Assembly (NCBI RefSeq): GCF_000699445.3
Contig: NC_067196.1
Location: 45,599,806 to 45,663,805 of the forward strand
Reading direction: 5' to 3'
DNA: 64,000 nt
From: Schistosoma haematobium
Taxonomy: Eukaryota > Platyhelminthes > Trematoda > Strigeidida > Schistosomatidae
The notes beneath the pieces were generated by a model, which saw nothing but the letters and a program-made list of their open reading frames with translations, was not told where the DNA came from and made no database searches. Numbering within the stretch: the first letter of the stretch is position 1; each line of letters opens with the position of its first letter. The position numbers and the translations under genes were made by a program. Below are positions 37,401 through 51,650 of this stretch, one piece after another.

Positions 37401-40400
37401 TGGTCTTAGTGACCTAGGAGCGTGACCGCAGTGCCCAAGGGACAACTGCTTGAGGTCGGTCACACACGACCTTCCTATGGGTAATTTTCGTGTTAGCTCC
37501 GTACTTGTTGAGACCTTACTGCCGGAGACGGATATCCGTGGGATAAGGCGAGGTGTGCATTTTTACGGTCGACCTTTTCTAACCCCACCCCTCCTTGTGG
37601 GAAGGCAGCATCGCTGTCATGCTGGTTGCTTGAAGGAAACACCTTACTGTTGTCACACCTCTGTACAGTCAGCAGTACGACTTCGCCTTCGGACCTTGGG
37701 TTTGTTGCTTTTAGTCTTACCGCTCTTCAACCGACCTGTCTGACATGGTAGGACCTTGAGGAACAGTTGTTCCAGCCAGTATAGCTCGGTCGCTTCATCA
37801 CGATAGGCAAGCCCGACCACCACGTCAAGGTAGCAACAACGGTCGGGGCAATCAGGCTTAATCTTTGACCATCATATAAATTGCCGTGTACGACTTTAAG
37901 GAAAGGCTTTATTAGTAAATCTATGACGAATCTAAACTCTCGTTTCTCTGGAATAGTTTTACACGTTTAGTTATATATTGAAAATATTTTTGAAACTTTT
38001 CGTTACATTTACATCTGAAGTGAAAATAAATAGTTTAAAAATAAGCTAACCTGGGGATGAGTGAGGACATTTTTGAAACAGATAGTTGCTTATAATATGG
38101 CCCAAAATGGAATCGCCAAGAAATTCTAACCTTTGATGCGATAAATTTTTTTTAAAAGGACAACCATTTGACGATAGTATGTCAAGTGAAGAGTAGTAAT
38201 AATAATAAAAAAATAATAATAAGCATAAAATCTAAAATATATAAAATAACGAAAATGAAAAGTCATCAAAACCTAAGTAAAATTATGTTTGTAAGGAAAA
38301 ACATCATGGTTTAATATCAAACAAACTAATTGGTGAAATTTAAAAATACCGTTGCGTGAAATCGAAAAAAAAAGAATGAATAATTTATTCAAGAAACAGG
38401 ACAGTACAGTTTCACTTTTAAAAAATAGACTTTTTCTCTCCGTAATTACATGTACTATATTTTTCTGCTGCGGTTGTTTACCTTACCAAATGTAAACTTA
38501 CAAATGTAGCAAATTATATCATATTTAGTGAACATATCTGAATTTATTCGTACTCGACCCCTGATCAATTTTGTACATTTTCTTATCCTGTTCTGTAAAA
38601 AGTTCACTTGACAATGAGATAATAAGAAATGCTTTGGGAATGTTATATTTCAGGGATACAGATTAATAGACATATGATTGTAAAAGAATGGATTAAATTT
38701 AGATCTTACTTATTGTCCAATCAGTATGTCGGTTTTGGATAGAGTTTATATATCAATACTTTGGTACAATAGGCAGATCAGCAAACAGACATATATTCAC
38801 ATGTACATACACTTAACATATATTGAGGATTATTCGTCTGTGCTAGTGCAAAGTAATTTATAGGATATTGAATAAGAATTGAGCCTTAAACTAGTTTAGA
38901 CAAAAGTAATCCTGAGTGGGTTTGAAGCTACTATACAAATCGTCTTAGAACTAAAAACTGATTCTAATAGTTGAATATATCGAATACAAATTATAACAAA
39001 GAGTAGTGTACTCGTATGAAGTAATATTTATTAATGATCTACAGTATTATTGCAGACTTGTCATATTTTTTCCGTCTCTCTACAAAGTACGGTCTGAATT
39101 AATATGCAGTAAATTCGTTTTCCCTGCAAACGATAAACAATCCATGATAACAAAAATATTTGCAATACGATAACACTTGTGACATTTCAGTGAATTGTAT
39201 AGATATCGTTAAAGGAAACTTTAAGAAGCAAATATTCACGCACATAATGAACAATCAGAAGCTTCAAAAGAACAAGTATTTTATTTTTTGAGATTTCAAT
39301 ATGCATTTATTCACACAATTCTTTTTCAGTTTCCTTCTTGTTATATTACTATTACACTGTGACTTGACACTATTCTGAATCATTTGACCCTTATCATATG
39401 ACCTTTGTAATTTGCAAATAACACAATTTTGAAGTATATATATCGTAACAGATGCAAACGTTCACCAATTTTAACACACAATATCGTCAAATTCATTAAT
39501 ACATGCCTTATTTTGACCTTTGTAAAATATCACGATAATTATGGACTTATAACTGTAGAGACTGATGATAAAGTTATTGAAAACAGTTGTCTACTAAAAA
39601 AATTTCATTTTTTTAAAATTTCAATATAACTAGTGATTAGACTTTCACTAGACTTGCATTTGCCGGGTATTTTATTGTCTTTTTTTCTAACGTATTATTA
39701 TTTGATACATACTATACTGAATTAAAAAAGCCCGGATGGATTCAATATTATGATTTGATCAGTCAATATATTTTTATGCTTATCCTGTAAGAGAAATGTC
39801 TATGATAGTTCAAATTCTTACGTAGAACTTTAATCCTAAGCACAAACTTAACTAATCAATTTGAACGAATGAAGCATATAAATAATCGTTTAAATAAAGG
39901 TTCTGTGTAGTTCATTTGAATGTAAATTTTATACAATTTAAAAATTATACATATATAATGTGAAAATGAGATGCTTCAAACAATTTGCCAAATCATGTTA
40001 TGTGAAACTATACATTAAATTATGTAGGGATAGTTGTAGCTTATGTAACTCATCGTACCTTTGATAATTCCCCCAATATTGTCTATTAGATGATGACTGA
40101 TGAGTCACAGCTTCCGCAAGCAATTCAATTTTTTTAAAACCATAACCTAGTTTTTCTTGTAACTGAAAAAACCTCTGATTTAATTCCAGTATAATTTCCT
40201 TCGAAATATGTAAGGATCTAGATGAAGGATTGAAAGCATTCCCATAGTTTAGTTCTGAATATAATTTTGGTTGTAAAAAAAAGTGCCATGGAGCTTCAAC
40301 TTTGTAATGCTTATCACTTTTTAGGGTGCTCCAACTCACAGGACATATTTGAAAATAATGAAGTAAATTAAATGCAGCATATAGTCCTGAACGTAGTAAG

Positions 40401-43400
40401 AAACATCCTATAAGTGCTTCAATCATATCTGCCAAAGATTTATCTGTTAAACGAGTATACAGACGTGGATCATATTTACTAGCCTATAAAGGAAAAATAC
40501 ACAAAATAATTAAATGGTAGGAAATTAATCAATATTAACTGGTCAAATGTGCTCTGAGTAACCAGCGTCGTTGTCACATTGAAGGTGAAAAGTGTATTGT
40601 CGATTGACTATATCTATCAAACGATAGGCTGGGTGAGTCTAGGTATATCACGCGCCTTTTTTCACATGCCATTTTGGAGTTCAATGGTAGATAAGAAATT
40701 CTAAAACACGGTGTTGTAGGAAATCGTTTATGTCCATATTCAAAGTCTCAGTCCATGTATCCATGTATTCAAAGTTAGAAGGATAATCGAAAATACACTC
40801 ATGAATTATGTGCATTGTTATTCGGTTCGGGAACTTCCTTACAAAGTTTAGTCTACTCTTTTTCATAGTAGGTTGAGTATGCCTTATGAATCGAACGGCA
40901 AAACACATTGGTCAAGTTGATATCTTTGTTTACAGTGATGATCTATTAGTTAACATACATGAGCTTCAACTGTTTGTTTGAGGGTTTGAACCACACCTCT
41001 TTTATTTTTAAATCAACCAGCTAGGTAGTTCCACCATTATTCAAAGAAAAGGTATGACTTCTAGTCATTCATACAAATCATCTTTGCATGGTAACGGAGG
41101 TACATTTACACAGTCTGTCATGGTCAACTCATATCATAATTAAGCAAAGATGGATAGTGGCTAGCAGTGGAATCCAGGCCGCGCGTTTCATCCTGTTTGG
41201 GACTCGTCAGCTGGATCTACCTGCATCTCAGAGTTGATGTTCACTCTGGGACTCGAACTCAGTACCGTTCGCTTTAAACGCCATCGCGTTATCCACTTAG
41301 TTACTGAGTCCTGATAGCCACTTGCTTGTGCAATGGGGGTGAAGTTTAATTCACTCGCTATTGTTTTACTTGAATCTTCTCATTGATGTTTTAGGACTGA
41401 AATTGATCAGTCTCTTATTGGCATATGTGCATACTGTGCGAATGCCTCGATATTGCCTTAATTTACAAGCTGACGAGTCCCAAACAGGACGAAACGCGCG
41501 TCCTGGATTCCACTGCTAGCCACTATCCATCTTTGCTTATAATGCTTGTAAATTAAGGCAATATCGAGACATACGCACAGTATGAACATATGCCAATAAG
41601 AGACTGATCAATTTCAGTCCTAAAACATCAATGGGAAGATTCAAGTAAAATAATACCAAGTGAACCATATCATAATTGTTGTGGCATTGTGGTATAGCCA
41701 CAACAAATATTAGTTTCTTCTTTTCACACTTAATATTACTTTAACCTTTGTAATGCAGCAATACCACGTAATCCACACTTATTCTAATTGGATACTTTTA
41801 CAATAATATACAACACACTGTGATGTTTACTTGCATAACTGCCTTAAAGTTTTAAAGAATTTTGCTTTCTCAATTCTCAGCCTCATGTAATTATCATCGT
41901 CGAAGTGCTGTTGTGCATTCATCGTTGATCCATACAACCGTTTTACATCCACTTCATATTAAAAGCATCTCCCCATTGTCCTTATTCTAGACTTAAATCA
42001 ACTTATATAAACTGGAACAATGTTAACAATGAATGTTTCTGAGAATGTTCGCATGAAAAAGAAAATATTATTTCCATGTTAAATTACTGAGCATTTATCT
42101 AATGAATAGTCAAACTCGGTGCTGACGGATTAGAGAAATCAGATGAAATTAACACTACGTGAATATGACTGATCTACGTTTATGTTAATACAAACACGGA
42201 AATAAAAGAAAGTATCTTGATCAAATAAGCATGTTGATGATCAGCTATCTGAACGAGAGACAATATGGTCAGCTACCTAAAAAAGTTGCTGAATTATGAT
42301 TTACTCTAGTAATGAGGTCCAATAATCTATCCATCAATTTTTTAACATCAAATAAATAAATGAAGTTTGAAGTGCTTTTTACTAAATTTTAGACCCACAG
42401 ATTTATTTCTAATACATATCGTGCCAATTTTATCTAGGCATATACATTTTAAAGGAACGTCTTGTGAACCGAAACCGGTCCCAAGAAGCATACACATATG
42501 GTAAGACCTACCATAATTGCTGAAGGGCAAATCAACGGTGGTAGTTATTGTCGAATACACATAAAACACAGATTCGAATGCATACAAACTTATTCTTGGA
42601 TGACTTGTACTCAAAAAGTTTAACGTAACAACAGGAGAGTTTTACTGAGAGTAAAATATGAAAAGTACCGAAAAGAAAGTAGTGTTCACAGTCATAACTG
42701 AAACATGGTTTATGTTTTTTAACTGCACTATGAACGATTCCCAGTCACAAATAGTTGCATCAGTGAATAGGCGTAACTATTATTATTCGCTGATTTATTC
42801 AAACCGGACTATAACCTGGTCTGACTAACAGTTGATACACTTCAAAGTCTGTTTTATGAAGATCCTAAAACTTCCTGAACAAATGAGAAGGAACTTTACC
42901 CGTACCAAATAAAATTATTTCGAGTATTATTTTTGATAGAAATTCAACTACAGAGGGCAATCAAGTGAAGTTGATAGATGAGACTAAGGAAATTAAGAAG
43001 ATAACTAATTAAAGGTTGAGTTCTATTTCCTCACTGTCAAAGGTTTCAGTTGTCCTGTTTGTTAAAATGTAAATATAACTGGGCCTACGCTCAATGTGAT
43101 GGAATGCGACTTCCCAATTCACCTAACATAAAATTTATATTTAAAAAAATCCATGAGTGTGTTTAAAGGGATACACGTAAGAGTACACAAAAAAAGAATA
43201 CGTGGCTAAATAACAGACTTCATTATGTACCAATCGGGAAATAATATATGAAAATACTTGAAAATAAGAAAATGGAAGCTATATAATATGGTGAAGTAAA
43301 GAACTGCAAAAAATTTTCTTTATTGAATATAAATATATTCAATAAAGCAAATTAAGAACAAATAAGTGAAATTTTTGGGACGTAAGTAAAGAAACACTGA

Positions 43401-46400
43401 AAAAACCTTAATTTGTCACTAACCTCGGACGCAACAGAGTAGCATGGGGGTAAAAAGTGTTCTGGTGGCGAAAATGTTTGACCGGTACAATATTCATACC
43501 ATTTCAAGTCGCAAGCAATATCGCAGAGATGAGCATTCGATACAAGTGAACCTCTTTTGGAACTTAAACACCCTTCGTCAGCATCTTGTGGATTGGTGCC
43601 ATAAACACATAATGTAGATATAAAATGCAGGAATGAATCGCCATAAAATTCTAAACGTTCAAGATCTACTGCATCTCGAGCTCCGAGTAATGTAGTTGGT
43701 TCAATTAGATTATTAGGGTGAGGGCAAATTGTAGATTTCCCTAAACTTTCACTATAGGCTTTATTATCCAATTGTTTATCTATTTCTGAAGTTGTTTCAT
43801 CCACTTCAAAATCAAAGATATTTTTTTCCATTGGTTCACCATTCAAAAAAACAGGAACACTTAAACGATCAGGGACAAGTATGGTTGTATGAGAAAGTGA
43901 ATCATTGCTTAGAGTTAATGAATTTATTCTAATTTGAGAGAATGGTTGAGGACTTTTCAGTTCATAATTCAACTCTGTGAACAGTTGTGAGGCTAGTAAC
44001 GCTCGTGACATTTGGTAGAGAATTGTTGGTATCAAGGAAACTTGGAACCAAATCCATGATGACAATGGATGCACTAAACAAGCATCAGATAGGAACACTG
44101 ATGGTTTGATAGATGCTTTATTTTTCCTTAGACCCGCACTAACTTGAGTCGAATTTTGATGACGTGTTATTCTCAGACATTCAAACAATGGTAGTGATGG
44201 ATTTATTGTGAAAGATATGTTTCTCATCTGTTGATATTTAATTCTATAGTAGTCAGAATAAGTTAGAGAAGAAGCGCCTTTGACATTTTGAACATCACCA
44301 AGTTTGGAAGCAAGGGTTTCCGGAAGAGGACTTGAAGCAGTTTCCGAACTAACCTTTGAGATAGAAAACATACCAGGATCACTATCCGGTAAGTGATTAG
44401 GTTTGACGACCAAACCAACCCAATTGTCTTCAGGTATTTGACTCAATCGAATTCGCCATTTAGGCACAATACCATGTACAGGTTTAACATGCGTGGACAA
44501 ATTATCATCAGCTGTTGAAATTCCAGTATCTCGGCAAACAGACCACTCTAGAAGTGCGTTGAGTGCTTCATAATCGATAGTATAATCTAAAATGATAAGG
44601 TACATAAAATATATCCAGCATTAACATTTAAAAGTATCTTGCACAATCATAAGATATACCATGTAATTTGCAATTTAAGGTTGAGAACAAACTGAATGTC
44701 ATGATCTCTAGTAGTTATGTCAGAAACAAGGATTACGTGTAGATTTAACGGCAACTTGTTCTATCGGAATTATTATTCTAATTCATAAGCATCTATCTTG
44801 AGCCCGAAATTAAGCAAAATAAAGACATTATATGTGAAAATTATATTTCAAATAATCTCAGTGATTGAAATTTAAATAATTCCAACGTTTCGTCCAGTTA
44901 ACTTGTCTGGACTTCTTCAGGGTAATAATAGCTGAGATTATTTCAAATATAATTCTCACATATAATGACTTCTCTATACTCGGCGCCCAATTTCTGTCAA
45001 ACTATTCGTTCTAATCTTGACAATATTAGTACAAAATAAAGACAGTTCGGAGAAAATCTGCTTTCCGACGATATCGATTACAAAAGTTGTACAACCGTAT
45101 TCCTGGTTATTTTATGCAAAACAGTCTATAATAAAACAGAAAGGTATAAAGTGATTGATTGAAGTGTCAAAAGTTAGCCAAAAATTCCAAGTGTCTGATA
45201 AAGTTGCGTAATAGTCGGTGTAATAAGAATAGAAATATTTAAGAGGGAGATGTGAGAGATTGTCCACTTAACAAATAAAGAGAGAAAAAGATGTATCAAT
45301 AACAACTTATAAAATAAGAGGTGTTAGGACTACAGTAAAATGGGAGATTGGACACCGCTTCTGAGCACAAAGACCAGGATTTGATTAATTAATTGCCAAA
45401 GCCTCTATTGTGCATAGATTTTTCATCCAGCTTTCTTTAGAACAAATTATTCAAACTTAGTGAATAATTGCATATGAACATTCCGGTGGACGTATATGAC
45501 CATATCTTCAACAATGGAAATAATAAATAAATGATATACTTGTAATATCCCAGTGAGTAGAAAAATTAGGTTTCCTGACATTTCATGACTTAGTGTAAGC
45601 TACTTCATCAGAGAATAAATAACCAAATCAGAATTAACCCCAGTTTTTGGAAATAATAGCCGATTTGCAATTACCTGTGGATAGCTATGCTAGGTAGTTT
45701 CGGGATAAGCGCTTGGAAGGGGCACAGTTTGTGGACCCGCTACAGCATGCTCCATAAGGACAAGTAAACTGGTGAATACACGCTGAGGTGCAAAACAATC
45801 TGGAAAGCTCGATTATCGGAACTGAGGAAAATATTGACTTCAAATGAACAATAAACTATATTCTTCAACAGACATCTGATGAACGGATATATCAAAGGTA
45901 AACTGATGCTTTTATCGTAGGCAACTACATGTAAAGCAACTACGAATACGAAGCTATATTAAACAATTTCGTAGAAAACAAAACGGTTTCCCGTGCATTG
46001 TCTTTATTTTGTCTAACCCAAAATTAACTATCCATCAATACAATATAAAACGGCCACCAAATGAGACTATTTTCACAGACAAAAATGAGCATCTTATATG
46101 GTTATAACTGATAAGGACATAAAACGAATAAAATGCAATACGTGTAGTGAGAACGTACTAATGACAACATATATTCAATAACCGGTAAACGTATATTAGA
46201 TTATCTTTGATTATACACGTTATGATCTCTTTAATTATGACCCAGCTGTTCTAATTGCTAAGTGTTATTAGAACACTTTACTTCACTCGATAAGTCCTCA
46301 AACCAGAACACGGTTGAACAGGAACGCAATTATATTTCACACAAACAAGATAGAATGGGAGTAAGAAATATAAAAAGAAATACGTTAGCATATTTGGAAT

Positions 46401-49400
46401 TTTAAACAAGAAGCTTTCTCCAAGTATCTGCTGGCGCTAATTAGCTAAGAAATGGTCGATCAATGTGCTCCAACACAATCCATATTCCGCTAAAATTACA
46501 CAACGCAGAAAAAGCTGCTTCTTAATCCTAAGTGAAAAAAAACACCTTTTGAGATTTAAAACCAAGAGCTTATTAGTATGAATTCTAATTTCAAATAGTC
46601 AATCGAACGAAACGTAGAACTCGGTAATTATGTACATTGGTTCGATTCGCCGAACCGCAGTGACGCAACAAAATGAAATTTTAAGGACAAAGTCCAGGGT
46701 AGTTGAGATAGTATCAGTGGTAACGGAAAAAATTGGGCATCGAGGATACGATTCAAGAAAACACAACACAAATAGTGAGAAAATGGTTGAGGAATTTGGA
46801 AACATGGACTCTACAAAAAGACGAAGAAAATGTAAGTTAGTGAAATAAAAAGATTATGAGGAATTTAGAAACCTGAAACTCAGGGGAAGACAAAGAGTAA
46901 ATCCATATGTGCCCTTGCAAACGATTTTGCCAACGACATTCAAAGTCTCTAACTACTAGTTACGATAATCACGCTGTCACGACCATGTATTCTATACCTA
47001 CCTACATGGCTCAGTTCAATTGTCAGTGACTTCATAGACTGATGCCACATTTTGGTCTGACCGCTACTAGCCTTCTTCCAACCTATTTTTACATAGGTTA
47101 ACATCGCATTGACGTAGATGGGTTCGGTTGCATCTAACGACAAAACTATAAGTCTGCCAGTTAGATTGTAAAAAACATCCTGCCCCTAAATTTCTTGGTA
47201 CGGCTGAGGGTGAGGAGAGTCAGCTCTTCTCAAAATGCTCTCACATGGCGACGCGTATACGGCCTCTGCCAGGGAAGTCCTACTCACTGCCTTCTCGCGG
47301 CAGGGGTGTTGTTTACGAAGTTGAGAGGACGAAAATTGAATGTTCGGCGCTTTGGCCGGGTTGGTGGACACGGGGGATTCACCTAGAGGAGTTGGGAAAC
47401 CCTGATTCCAAACAAATGGCGCACATGGGCTCCAGGATCCTGAAGGAACAGATGGTGTGTGAACCAATTACTGGTAGCCGGCTACCATGGGACTGCATAT
47501 CCTTACGTTGTTCCACTGCCTTGGGGATCAGATCTTTGGGTCGAAAGCTCCAGGTGTGGTCCCCTAAGAAAGCCACCTGCTTCGGTCTGGGCACCCGGGT
47601 AATATCACAGCCCACGTACAAATCAAGTGACTTGTGTGGCGCATATGTATTCGGTGCCCCTTTGTACCAACATTTATGCGTTCAAATAAATAAATAAATA
47701 AACGAAACATCCTACTCAGGTTTTCAAAAAAGAGATAACTAAATAAATCAGTCTCAAGTCGCAGTGAAACCAGATCTGACCATAATATGTTAAAATGTGA
47801 CCTATGAATTTTCGTACCATTAACTTACGACCAGAGGAACGAGACACTTCTTGGTTAAACTACGAAAAACAGATACCTACATGCTGTTGATTAGTAATTT
47901 TAAGATGAAAGTAAACGTCTACACAGCAGTGACTGGAAATGTGTACAATAAGTAAAAATTAGTTGGTAAAGGTAGAAAAATGGAAGAGCACGAATAGAGT
48001 TCATGAACATACGAGATTTCTGTGTCCCTGAAAGTTGATCGACTAACAGAGATTCTTAGCCACTTACACAGTGAAAGGTAGGGTCTTATTCACCTGATTG
48101 GAGCATAATTGAAATCGTGGATTGATTGAAGTTAAACATTAACACTGTAGGACGCTGGCTCAGTGGTTTAGAGGTCAAGCGTTCGCGTGCACGATCGTGG
48201 ATGCTTACTGCTGAGGGGTGCCGTACTAGGAAGAAACGATGGCCCAGCCCTTCCAAGCCTTCAATGATGGTCTAACATTGGTCGTTTTATGATTTCGATG
48301 AAACATAATTAAAACGCTGATCGTCAGGTTTGTGTTCAAAAAGCGGAATATCATTTCTGATTTGTGATCGATCAGCCGTGGTTGACAAGAAACATTAGAT
48401 TAATTGTACACGTCTTTCCCAATCTAATCTTCTTACGCACTTTAAAAAACCATACCACTACCTTAACGCTCTACCACAATAAAATGTTAACCATACACGA
48501 TAAAGACTTTAGCACTATCGGAATCTACTACAGATCAGAACCACGTAACATTATTCCCCCTAAGAAAACATTACCTAACAACCATAACACTGAGATACTC
48601 GCATTCATTGATAAGACCTTAACAAATAAATGAATTTGAGCAGCTGAATTCGTGAGTCCATCTAAACTAGATCACCAGTGAAAACCTGGAAGCATCAGAC
48701 GGTCGTTTCGTCCTGGTATGGGACCCCTCAGAAGTGCGCATCCACGATTCCGCAAGGGGGACTCGAGCCCGGAACCTTCGGTCTTGCGCATGAACTTCAA
48801 CCAACCCATGATCTTGTGCAACCCTACATCTACTGATGGACAACTGTTTTACACCCGACACAGATTGGACACAACTGGTCACGGCTTCTCATTAGAATTT
48901 CAGGAAATTCATCTTGAAGATAGTTACTAATGAGCACATGATTGTTATCTAAATAGGGATTCGTGGAGATTGTAGTGATGTTAACAGTTAAATTAGTGAG
49001 TCGACCTAAGCTGCTGAGGAGTCCCTGACCAGGACGAAACAGCCATCCGGTGCTTCCAGGCTTTCAATGGTGATCTAGCTTAGATCGACTCATGAATTTA
49101 ACTGTCAAAATTACTACCATCTCCACAAATCCCCATTCAAAAAATAAATAAATAAAAATAAGTTGGTGTAACGAAAATGGGTAGGTATGATAGATTAATT
49201 TAATTACACAGAGGCAGAAACTAGTCGAAATACATGAATAAATTAATAAATAATTATCTCATTGAGCAGAAGTCGATGTCACAACTAAAGGACCAGCATA
49301 CTGTGTGGCGATTCGATCTATTCTAGCTTATAGATATGAAACGTCACCAACAACGAAGGACTTACGTAGGTATCTTTGAAACACTGCGCGTAATTGTTGA

Positions 49401-51590
49401 AAACACAATATATTGAGGTTAGAGTTAAGGTTGCAAACGAAGATGGTAAGTTGGTCAATGGAGTGGTGTGTCTTCATCAATTGAGATGGTTAGGACATGT
49501 GTCACGTGTGCCCAACCGCCTCCTACCTCGATGGGCAACATTGGTCCAGAAGTAGGTTAGATGAAAGACAGAGGCGGCCAAACTAAAACTTGGCATCAGC
49601 CCATGACGTCACTGATAATTGAACCAACTCATGTAGATAGGTGTAGACTACCTGGTTGGGGTTTACAAATTTAGCATAACCACTAGTGGAAAACGATGGA
49701 TAAAACTGCCCAGGATCGACTGCGACACGCAAATGCATTTACTTTTCGTCACCCTTTACATCCTTAGCCTCAAAACCTTCCCGTGCCTCCTCTCGTCGTT
49801 TCTACTACTAATACTATGACTATTTCCCTTATCGGGGATGTCCTGATATTTTCATACCGTCATCTTAGTGTGATGTACCAACTCGGACTAATGCACATAC
49901 GCGCTAGGTCCTATGTTGTGTATGACTGATTAACTAATTATTGGTAACATGTACACAAGAAGGTGGCATTAAATGTAATACCAAGGACGCAAAATGCCGT
50001 ACATGGTGCCTGAAAGTGGTGCTTCCAGCCAACAAAACTCTAAAGAGTAGTTAGTTTATAATCATATTTTAGTTTAGCAGTAGAAATTTGCAAATTAGTA
50101 AGGTCGTTTAGTCGAATTTCACGATGTTATCGATAAGAATAGGAAAGGCAATGTTAAAGATGTTTGCTTAGAAGCGGAACATAGAAGTTTCGAGATTTAA
50201 ATACACTAGATATATTCGATATATTCAAGAGAAAACCGGAACATTCCAAAGGCTACAATGAAGATCGGTAAATACAGATACTATTAGAATAATAAATCAA
50301 CAACCTTCAATTATGACGCTCCCAATCAGGGGATTCACGGAACATAATGAAATCAAAACAAATCGCATGAACCAACAAAGTTTAATAAACAGTAGAAGTT
50401 TGGGAAAAATAACAACTAGGACTAGATCTCTTCACAATTAGAACACACAGGAGCAAATATGCAAATAAATCTCATGACTGTCTGGCTTATCCGTAAAAGT
50501 TAAGGTAAGTTATCATACGGCAAATCAAATCACAATAAGAAACAATGTGTTGAAACATTAAAGCTACAGGTATTGAACCCATGAAACCTGGTTTGTGTTC
50601 GTAGCTTATTTTTATAACATTAGACTCCTTTTCATTTCTTCACCGCAATATTTTTCGACCATTTTCCAATTTGCAATTTCATTCCAAAAACTGACTTATT
50701 TTAACTCATTACTTATTATCACTCACCTGTGCCCAGTTATTTCGGCACGTGAGCGCCTACGATTTTTCACCACTACATTTTAGAAGCCTTTTTATATTGT
50801 ATATAGCTAAAACAATTATTGATCCAAACACGCCACTTATTATAATATTTATTGCATTTCTATAAACCCTAAACAACATTCATTTTAGTACTAACTAACA
50901 CTGACACGGAAGTTCTAAAAAGTATCATATAACTAAACAGATTGTACGGTTTACCTGGTAGTCTAATCAGCGTCACCAATGACAGGATATTTGCTTTCTC
51001 GGGATTGAATGATAAGTCACCAAATCGATCAAAAAGTACGACGCGGAGAGATTCGGGGATATTCGTTGAAGAGTTTTGTTTATCGAAATGAGCACGGAGA
51101 AGAGGATCTGATGGTTTATAACCAACATGAGACATATGAGCAATATTTGTAATTAATTCGGCTATAACATGATGAGCTGATTCGACACACTCTAATTCTT
51201 TCTTATTTAGTGTAAGTTTCCCTGTTAATCGAACACGTGAACGAGCCATACCGCGAGTTAGGTAGATAGGAATTCGACAAACGTAGTCTTTCTATTGGTA
51301 TTTCAAAATGAGAGAAAATAGACAATTTGTTGATAAGCTTTCCTTTGAGAACTTTTTGATTTCCTTTGATGAAATATTGTCAATAAAGGAAACAGAATAT
51401 GATTCGGTAACCATATATGAGTTTTTAAATCAGAGCTACGTTAACCATACTAATTATGTAGGTTAATAATACTGATTAAGTGCTCAAAAATCATTTATGT
51501 GAGTTCAAACTTCGAATTCAAAGGTCAGTGATGCCCAAACCAACAAGCAGTATCTCTAAAATAAAGGACGAATCGCGCGTAAGGAAAACA

Positions 51591-51650
<60 letters not shown>

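Larger units (their letters stand above)
41142..41665. mobile_element. Sm-alpha SINE inverted (head-to-head) dimer
   Basis: The minus-strand unit, read from about 41481 to 41142, has a body, a tRNA-like part with A-box-like TAACTAAGTGGATAACG and B-box GAGTTCGAGTCCC, a hammerhead and the end CCATCTTTGCTT. The plus-strand unit starts inside a hammerhead at 41467, passes the same CCATCTTTGCTT and runs into a second body copy to 41665. The body copies form arms 41360-41470 and 41544-41654 (111 bp, a few mismatches) with the plus hammerhead in the 73-base loop. Exact 12-base duplications flank the whole object, so it inserted as one piece. It lies in the Dicer intron between 43424 and 40483. Confidence 0.85.

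Noticed and set aside
46630..46848. 72-codon plus-strand ORF with a Lys/Arg-rich end
   Set aside because: Antisense to the Dicer intron, with no motif and no supporting context.
48364..48633. 89-codon plus-strand ORF
   Set aside because: No family motif, and it lies between two SINE copies. It looks like AT-rich chance sequence.
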